Shown: piece after piece, positions 59,501 to 64,000 of the stretch
How the letters are laid out: every line of letters starts with the position of its first letter
How positions within the stretch are numbered: position 1 is the first letter of the stretch
DNA from: CAYNZV01 sp965217095
Lineage (GTDB): Bacteria; Latescibacterota; UBA2968; UBA8231
Length of the DNA stretch: 64,000 bases
NCBI GenBank assembly: GCA_965217095.1
Contig: OZ244235.1
Location: 3,906,001 to 3,970,000 of the forward strand
Direction: 5' to 3'
Notes under the pieces: model-generated
What the model was told of the DNA's origin: nothing
The model's database searches: none
What the model saw: the letters and a program-made list of their open reading frames with translations, nothing else
Position numbers and translations under genes: made by a program

Positions 59501-59969
59501 GAATGACATCCCCGATATCCACACCTAATTGCTGTTGAAGGGCGGCATTGATCACAAGGGGCGGAAAGGGATTGTGGGATGGGGTGCCGTTCGAATTGTC
59601 GAATAGCACGAGGAGTCGATGGCCGCTGCCAGGAAAGAGCCTGGCGAAGCTCGAATCGACGCCGCACACCTGAATCTTCGTAGCGCGCAGTCCCGTTAGG
59701 GGAACAGACGCGCTACCGCGCAACAGAATAGCGGAAACGAGGCGAAAGTTGGTTCGGTTCGCCAGATCGGAGGCAATGGTGGCACGGAAGAAACGATCGG
59801 CGACGAGGCCGTGATCGATGGTGCCCAGTCGTTCGAGTGCCAGGTCGCGCAAACTGCCACGTACCGAGTCCCCCACGATCAACGCCCCCGTCAATACGGC
59901 GGTGGTGATTGCGAATCCCAGCACCACGGCCATATGTAGAGGCCAGAAATACCTCAGGCTTCGGAGCAA
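56574..59969 (-). CDS. FtsX/MacB-like ABC transporter permease
   Basis: 1131 aa. Membrane helix near the start (HMAVVLGFAITTAVLTGALIV), a large extracytoplasmic part, then a cluster of helices at about 530-680 (VGFSIFLIVSAMLLAVLLFG, LALAGGIVGLGMAIAYAWLM, AIGLAISVLLAVLTVVLA), a second extracytoplasmic part and a final cluster at about 1010-1125 (LLGGLGLLLGTIGLGVVLWR). Two FtsX domains in one chain is the plan of large lipoprotein or peptide exporters of the LolE/MacB type. It is encoded after its ATPase with 16 bases of overlap. The substrate is unknown. Confidence 0.85.
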   Translation of the reverse strand: MLRSLRYFWPLHMAVVLGFAITTAVLTGALIVGDSVRGSLRDLALERLGTIDHGLVADRFFRATIASDLANRTNFRLVSAILLRGSASVPLTGLRATKIQVCGVDSSFARLFPGSGHRLLVLFDNSNGTPSHNPFPPLVINAALQQQLGVDIGDVILLAVGGSSDVSPEFVFGSRAPHTRLLRAVLVGVVSDRNVGRFGLFAQQSQPYNAFVRLEDLQKTVDRRGEVNALLASAPESEVADSITRLQQGLDGILQLQDLGLALSSNERFFVLESRHFMIQAKLAAAARAAAVEIGVPALPILTYLAVTIEGRDRVVPYSTITAVDPPLPGSGFQSLYLEDGSTVSDLAADEILLNSWAANDLGVEAGERISVSYFIPGPGDQLITASKDFNLGGIVAQREFAARRILTPPFPGLSEHDNMASWEAPFPLDTKSIRAVDEEYWDVFQATPKAFIARGAGQNLWRSRFGDLTSLWIGTMDNVGQEATAQRFGKALLSRIDGGEAGLVFQALKEQGLEAASGATDFSGLFVGFSIFLIVSAMLLAVLLFGLGIEKRAPEVGYLRSVGFTSTAVGRRFSLEGGYLALAGGIVGLGMAIAYAWLMLEGLRTWWVAAVGTPYLTVHLVPSTMAIGLAISVLLAVLTVVLAVKRLGTVSVTSLLQGITTTASRSRSPKISLLVSLIALATGLATAILGTTMDGAQSAGMFYVTGLLVLVAALAGLSGWLKSGASAGAFSARGWVSLIRMGLRNNRRRPGRAVLCIALVSTASFILVAVGANRATRPSLNELQRVDGGAGGFSLVAESDVPVLRDLDSAVGRYELGFNPADETHLEGATVFSLRSLPGEDISCLNLYRPQRPRILGVPSRLVQRGGFSFQGLPQRFSGENPWVLLDEEIPGVVPAFADFNSAQWILHMGLGDEIEVKNHFGEQITLRIVGLMKGSLFQSELLISEEQFMRNFPGFNGHNYFLVHTTGKHDQQISAILENTLSEYGFDIATAGDRLARYREVENTYLGTFQLLGGLGLLLGTIGLGVVLWRNVIERRSELAVLRACGYNVRSLTVVLFSESAFLLAAGIACGLVAATIALAPHIAYRAAQIPWGSIWGTLVAVFATGSIAVFAATLSGLRSPLIPSLKGD

Positions 59970-60622
59970 ACCCCGTTCACCAGATCAGCGCGGCGCTTGC
60001 AGCGAGCAGCAAGGGCGGCGCTGTGGGTAACAATGATCAGAATCGAGTCGGAGTGAAGCTCGAAAAGGAGCGCTGTCACTGCCGCAGCAGATTCACGATC
60101 CAGATTCCCTGTCGGTTCGTCGCACAGCAGAACCGAAGGCTCGTTGATCAATGCGCGCGCGACGGCGGCCCGCTGGCATTCGCCTCCGGACATCTCGCCG
60201 GGTCGATGATCGAGCCGGTGACCCAACTCGACGCGATCCAACAGCGACCGAGCCCGCTTCAGAGCGTCCCTGCCATTGCCGCGGTACGGCCACGTGGGGA
60301 CGAGCACATTCTCCAGGAGCGAGTACTGAGGCAGCAGATGATGGGCTTGGAAAACGAAACCGATGTGTTGATTGCGGAAGCGGGCCAATTCTACCTCGCC
60401 CAGTTTGCCCGGGGCGGTACCATCGATGGCAACCGTACCGGACGAAGGAAAGTCCAAGGTTCCCAACAAGTGAAGGAGAGTGCTTTTCCCGGATCCGGAT
60501 GGTCCGGTGATGGCCAGCGATTCGCCCTGACGCACGGATAGGTTTACACCGCGGAGTACCTCTACGTCGCCGAAGCTTTTGCAAAGATCGCGAGCCTCCA
60601 CTGTTCCCGTCGTTTCAGTCAC
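59954..60622 (-). CDS. LolD/MacB-type ABC transporter ATP-binding protein
   Basis: 222 aa from GTG 60622 with GGGAG upstream. Walker A ITGPSGSGKSTLLHLLGTLD (about residue 41), Q loop FVFQAHHLLPQYS, signature EMSGGECQRAAVARAL and Walker B VLLCDEPTGNLDRESA are all intact. The LLGTLD..SSG form is that of LolD/MacB-like ATPases. It overlaps the permease gene by 16 bases and the thioesterase by 8, so the three are coupled. It drives the permease at 56574. Confidence 0.93.
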   Translation of the reverse strand: MTETTGTVEARDLCKSFGDVEVLRGVNLSVRQGESLAITGPSGSGKSTLLHLLGTLDFPSSGTVAIDGTAPGKLGEVELARFRNQHIGFVFQAHHLLPQYSLLENVLVPTWPYRGNGRDALKRARSLLDRVELGHRLDHRPGEMSGGECQRAAVARALINEPSVLLCDEPTGNLDRESAAAVTALLFELHSDSILIIVTHSAALAARCKRRADLVNGVCSEA

Positions 60623-61037
60623 CGACCGCTCCCTCGATCTTATCCACAATGAAATTGGGTATCGCAACGGACTCGAGGCTGTTGTCTGCATGGCATATGC
60701 AGCACGCCACCTTGATGTGCCCCCGAGCGATGATGGTTTCGCCTCGGTTGATGATGAAACCGTAACTTATGGATTTTTCCCCCAGTCTTTCAACGGTCAG
60801 CTCAATCTCCAGCTCATCCTCGAAACGAGCGGGGCTGAGGTATTCGCAGTCGGCGGTCAGGCGCGGGAATCCGAGCTGCTTTCCCTCCCAATCCAGGGCA
60901 ACGCTCAACCCGAGAGACCGGAGGAAGTCGTGTTCAGTGGCCTCCATGAATGCAAAAAAGCGAGCGAAGTGAACGATACCCGCCATGTCGGTGTCGGCGA
61001 ACTCAACCGTTCGTCGAGTCCTGTGCTGCGAGGCCAT
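60615..61037 (-). CDS. YbgC/FadM-like acyl-CoA thioesterase
   Basis: 140 aa. Hotdog fold with the family start RTVEFADTDMAGIVHFARFFAF, in which the Asp of TDMAG.VHF is the catalytic residue, then EYLSPARFEDELEIELTVER and a GFIINRGETIIARGHIKVAC strand pair. It cleaves acyl-CoA esters; the chain length is unknown. It overlaps the ABC ATPase gene by 8 bases. A 66-base gap separates it from the membrane gene upstream. Confidence 0.9.
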   Translation of the reverse strand: MASQHRTRRTVEFADTDMAGIVHFARFFAFMEATEHDFLRSLGLSVALDWEGKQLGFPRLTADCEYLSPARFEDELEIELTVERLGEKSISYGFIINRGETIIARGHIKVACCICHADNSLESVAIPNFIVDKIEGAVGD

Positions 61038-61103
61038 GTTATCTACTCCTAGACCGAGCGGACGTGAACTTGGCCGGAGAAGCTGCCGAGGCGATCTCCT
61101 GCA

Positions 61104-61574
61104 TCAGGAGCCAGGTTTGAAGTAGGTCACTAGAAACCCGCCGAAGGCGGCCAGTACGATGCCCAGCATGAACGGCCAGCGCACAACGGCGAATCCTCCC
61201 GGCGGCGGATGTAGGGCCGTCGCCACCACGGCGTTGACGATAGGGGCGCCTGCGAAGACGATGGACATCACGACAGTTGGAGTCCCCTTGGCGCCAAACG
61301 CCAAAAGCACACCCAGCGCTCCGATAGCACCGACAAACCCGGCCACCGTCGACCAGGTCGCACCGCGCGCCGGGAAATTCCACGAAGCGCCGTTCACGAC
61401 GAGTACGACGAGTGAACCGATAACCGCAGTGATGAGGTACGCCACGCCCACAAACAGATACGCCTTGTACCTCCCGTTTATGGGATCGGCCATCGCGCCT
61501 TGCCCGATGTGGAGAAAAACCCCGTAAAGCCCCCAGGATAAAACCGTAATGAGCGCAAAGATCAACCAACTCAT
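61104..61574 (-). CDS. Small EamA/DMT-like membrane protein
   Basis: 156 aa from ATG 61574, with AAGGAG 5 bases upstream; a GTG at 61580 would leave no room for the ribosome site. About five membrane helices, for example SWLIFALITVLSWGLYGVFL, YLFVGVAYLITAVIGSLVVL and the last LGIVLAAFGGFLVTYF. The WGLYGVFLHIGQ start resembles drug/metabolite (EamA) transporters, but the protein has half their length. Substrate and role are unknown. Two bases separate it from the glycosyltransferase gene. Confidence 0.75.
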   Translation of the reverse strand: MSWLIFALITVLSWGLYGVFLHIGQGAMADPINGRYKAYLFVGVAYLITAVIGSLVVLVVNGASWNFPARGATWSTVAGFVGAIGALGVLLAFGAKGTPTVVMSIVFAGAPIVNAVVATALHPPPGGFAVVRWPFMLGIVLAAFGGFLVTYFKPGS

Positions 61575-61576
61575 TT

Positions 61577-62869
61577 TCACTCCTTTGCAGTGTATCGTTT
61601 GTAGACGGCCAGGGTGTTGCGGGCCATCGTGGTGTCATCGAATCGTTCTCGCACTGCCCGCCTGCCCGAGCTGCCGAATTCGATTCTGCGTTCCGGGTGC
61701 TCGGCGAATTGCGCCAGGGCTTCTGCGAGGGCAACCGCAGAGTCTGGGTCTACCAGCACCCCACCACCGGTGGCGGCAACCAGTTCCGGGAATGCCCCAT
61801 GCCGTGGCTCTACTACCGGGACCCCCGCGGCCAGCGACTCCAATACGAACAGCCCCTTTGGGTCAGCATAGGTGGTGGGCACGGATAGAACATCAAGTCG
61901 CTGCAGAAACGCAATCTTTTCCTCCCGCGTAACCTCCCCCTTGTAGATGACCGTATCCCCCAGACCCCGTTCCTGGACCCGACTCATCAGCTCCCGGAAA
62001 TAAACTCGGTCGGTGGCGCCGAGATATCCAGCGATCGCCAGGGTCAAATTCTCTTTTCCGAGGCGATCGCTCAGGTGGAAGAACGCCTCGACTAGAAGAT
62101 GCAGACCCTTCTCCGGGCAAATGCGCGCCAGATAGCCGATGTTAAAGGACCCGTCTCTCTCACAGGCCGGATCACTGTATCCGTGCAGCGCGATTCCTAG
62201 GTGCACGACATCCACTTGCTCCGGAGGCACTCTGAGCAGCGTGGCCATATAGTCGGAGTAATAGGCACAGGGCGCAACGAAGCCATCCGCATCTGCGGCG
62301 CGTTGACGCAAAAGCAGCAATACCTGGGATCTGTAAGGTTCGATGAGACTGTCTACGAACAGGTCCTCGCCCTGGAGGGCGCAGAGCACCGGCACCCCCA
62401 GCCGTTGTTTGAGCTCGCGGGCGAATCCGAGGAATAGGGAGTTGGGCAACTGCACCAGATCGGGTTTGAAATCGCGAGCCAACCAGTCTACCAGCTTGGT
62501 CAATTCCTTGCGTTGACGGCCTTGCTCCCCCTGCAGCACTGACACCGTGAGGGCGCCCAGGTCAGCGGCACTGGTAGAGGCGCTGAACCTGGATAGGCCG
62601 TTGAGCAAGCGGGGGCGATCGAGCAGGCGGTCGATCACCGCAGGCGTATGGCGGAAGAGCGCAGATTTCTGTTGTAGATATACGTTTATGCCGCCGAAGA
62701 ACACCCGGTCGATGCTGACATCCTGCTCGTCGGTCCGCAGCGGGGTGTAGGTGGGAACCAGAACGACGTCATTCCCCAGCCTCTGCAGGGCGGCAGCCAG
62801 GGTATTGTCGTGAATGCAGCTGCCACAATACATGCCGGCGGCTCCGGCCGCGATGCAGGCGACCTTCAT
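61577..62869 (-). CDS. Family 4 (GT-B) glycosyltransferase
   Basis: 430 aa from ATG 62869, which overlaps the preceding stop as ATGA; longer reading would enter the symporter gene. The N-terminal half has VACIAAGAAGMYCGSCIHDN and a conserved FVAPCAYYSDYMATLL. The C-terminal half carries the GT4 pattern: NIGYLARICPEKGLHLLVEA, VIYKGEVTREEKIAFLQRLD, VLSVPTTYADPKGLFVLESL and AAGVPVVEPRHGAFPELV (E-x7-E). It transfers a sugar from a nucleotide donor. Donor and acceptor are unknown. Confidence 0.9.
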   Translation of the reverse strand: MKVACIAAGAAGMYCGSCIHDNTLAAALQRLGNDVVLVPTYTPLRTDEQDVSIDRVFFGGINVYLQQKSALFRHTPAVIDRLLDRPRLLNGLSRFSASTSAADLGALTVSVLQGEQGRQRKELTKLVDWLARDFKPDLVQLPNSLFLGFARELKQRLGVPVLCALQGEDLFVDSLIEPYRSQVLLLLRQRAADADGFVAPCAYYSDYMATLLRVPPEQVDVVHLGIALHGYSDPACERDGSFNIGYLARICPEKGLHLLVEAFFHLSDRLGKENLTLAIAGYLGATDRVYFRELMSRVQERGLGDTVIYKGEVTREEKIAFLQRLDVLSVPTTYADPKGLFVLESLAAGVPVVEPRHGAFPELVAATGGGVLVDPDSAVALAEALAQFAEHPERRIEFGSSGRRAVRERFDDTTMARNTLAVYKRYTAKE

Positions 62870-64000
62870 TTTCGATCCGGGTTGAAGAATCTCGCGATCT
62901 GCGCCGCTTCGGGGGGTCGGGTGAGCAGCGACCCGATGACCATGCTTGCCGTTGAAATCAGAAACATCGCCGCCACGGGCATCACCCGCGTCCCGAATAC
63001 GGAGTAATCCGGGATCTGGCGGCTCGCCCAGAAGAAATAGATCCACGTGACCACCACGCTCACAACACTGGCCACCACGCCGTACTTGGTGCTACGCTTC
63101 CAAAAGAGAGCGGCGACCACAATCGGAAACAGGGCGGCGAACCCAGTGAAGGACCAGATCGCCATCTTGAAGATGCTGCGATCCACAACGAGGGAGAGAA
63201 CGTAGGTCAGAGTGAGGATCAAGAATACGAACAGTCGACCACTGCGCACCTGCTGCCGTTCGCTCATGCTGTCGTGAAAACCGTAGTGGCGCACGATGTC
63301 CTGGGTGAACATGGTGCCCAGGGAAAGCACCTGCGAGTCAAGCGAAGACATGATGGCCGCGAACACGCCGGCGGCCAGCAAACCGGCGAGAATACCAGGC
63401 GCGTACAGGTCGATCATTCGGATCAGGATGCTGTTGGCTGCCGGACCTTGCAAACCTGGGAAATCGACCGAGCCCAAGATTCCCAATAGCACGCTGGGTA
63501 TCCAGACGATCGCGATGCACAGAGGATAACAGATCACGGGCCAGCGAAAGGTGCGGGCGCTTTTCGCGGTCAGGCAATGCATGAACATGTGGGGAAACAT
63601 GCCCACCGACAACGGTACGAAGGTGTAGGATAACATCTCGATCGGGGAAACGTGGCCACCGCGAACAAGCAGCTCCGGGTGCTGCCCCGCTACCCTCGAC
63701 AGGGCGTGTTGCAACCCGCCCATCCGCTCGACAATCACAAAGAAGGCCACGGCGCCCAGAACCATGAATACCATCGTCTGAAACGCGTTGGCCCAGGCGG
63801 TGCCACGTAGTCCTCCGGAACATACGTACACCAAAACTACCAAACAGACGAGCAACCCCCCTGACCACTGCGGAATCTCGCCACCGGTAATCCGGTGTAA
63901 GGTGATACCGCCTCCCATCACTCCGATCAAGAGATACGGTATAACCATTGCCACCAAAACGACAAAGAGCAACAAACCCAGAGGATCGGATCCCCACCGC
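62866..64000 (-). CDS. Sodium:solute symporter family protein (partial, N-terminus outside)
   Basis: 377 residues are in the window and the frame is open through the right edge. At least nine membrane helices are visible. The LeuT-fold SSF pattern is seen in LHRITGGEIPQWSGGLLVCL, YVCSGGLRGTAWANAFQTMV (the GG(L/M)RA..WTD..Q-like motif), ILAGLLAAGVFAAIMSSLDS and LVVDRSIFKMAIWSFTGFAA. The family couples Na+ entry to import of sugars, amino acids or organic acids. It leads the minus-strand run whose next member is the glycosyltransferase. Confidence 0.9.
   Translation of the reverse strand, partial: RWGSDPLGLLLFVVLVAMVIPYLLIGVMGGGITLHRITGGEIPQWSGGLLVCLVVLVYVCSGGLRGTAWANAFQTMVFMVLGAVAFFVIVERMGGLQHALSRVAGQHPELLVRGGHVSPIEMLSYTFVPLSVGMFPHMFMHCLTAKSARTFRWPVICYPLCIAIVWIPSVLLGILGSVDFPGLQGPAANSILIRMIDLYAPGILAGLLAAGVFAAIMSSLDSQVLSLGTMFTQDIVRHYGFHDSMSERQQVRSGRLFVFLILTLTYVLSLVVDRSIFKMAIWSFTGFAALFPIVVAALFWKRSTKYGVVASVVSVVVTWIYFFWASRQIPDYSVFGTRVMPVAAMFLISTASMVIGSLLTRPPEAAQIARFFNPDRK

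Noticed and set aside
1..64000. Prophage, integron or defence island
   Set aside because: Apart from one IS, all genes are chromosomal families; no integrase, phage structural, restriction or toxin-antitoxin genes were seen.

Overview
This window is a moderately GC-rich, gene-dense bacterial chromosome segment with almost no free space. The cell envelope is Gram-negative: LptD, a Skp/OmpH-like chaperone, a surface protein with a C-terminal barrel and two lipoproteins. Several families are typical of the FCB superphylum (Bacteroidota, Gemmatimonadota, Latescibacterota, Zixibacteria and relatives): a PorZ-like propeller with a FlgD/T9SS-type C-terminal domain, a DUF4159-DUF4175-MoxR-DUF58 cluster, and a HEXXH peptidase joined to a TolB-like propeller. 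Promoters look like ordinary sigma-70 sites (TTGACA, 17 bases, TAnnnT), not the Bacteroidota type, so an uncultured FCB-related lineage outside Bacteroidota is my best guess. That is inference only; no rRNA gene is present.

Layout. 1-4853 (+): rny end, ymdB-like phosphodiesterase, xseA, xseB, recN and a CDP-alcohol phosphatidyltransferase. 4873-9892 (-): an operon of a metallopeptidase/propeller/barrel protein, two very small ORFs and two lipoproteins. 10104-13584 (+): WecA-like transferase, coupled P-loop kinase, CNT nucleoside transporter and an 88-aa protein. 13707-13782 (-): tRNA-Lys(CTT). 13942-16654 (+): TPR protein, efp, gcvH. 16819-23493 (+): HNH protein, scpA, an IS1595-type element, scpB, rsuA/rluB, cmk, rpsA, terminator. 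23597-26793 (+): mutS and a FliG-N-like protein. 27107-34969 (+): rlmB, lptD, dtd, maf, rodZ-like, priA. 34974-45987 (+): PorZ-like propeller, DUF4159, DUF4175, TPR, second DUF4159-like protein, MoxR, DUF58. 46047-52493 (+): sufBCDSU-sufT-rrf2 with its control region and terminator. 52705-53024 (+): lysine-rich histone-like gene with an apparent frameshift. 53023-64000: nadE (-), skp (+), dual-receiver regulator (-), then a minus-strand run of symporter, glycosyltransferase, small membrane protein, thioesterase, ABC ATPase and permease.

How the parts work together. Much is housekeeping: recombination and mismatch repair (xseAB, recN, mutS, priA), chromosome condensation (scpAB), translation quality (efp, dtd, rlmB, rpsA) and outer-membrane assembly (lptD, skp). 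The suf operon builds Fe-S clusters and ends in a Cys-containing Rrf2 regulator; a 14-base box repeated in the suf leader is its likely target.

The most notable points are: (i) an IS copy inserted in the first codons of scpB that supplies a new in-frame ATG from its own terminal repeat; (ii) the histone-like gene whose basic repeat becomes an acidic one after a single extra base; (iii) the coupled DUF4159/DUF4175/TPR/MoxR/DUF58 cluster, the best candidate for a poorly described system; (iv) several tiny ORFs with good ribosome sites or exact start/stop overlaps.
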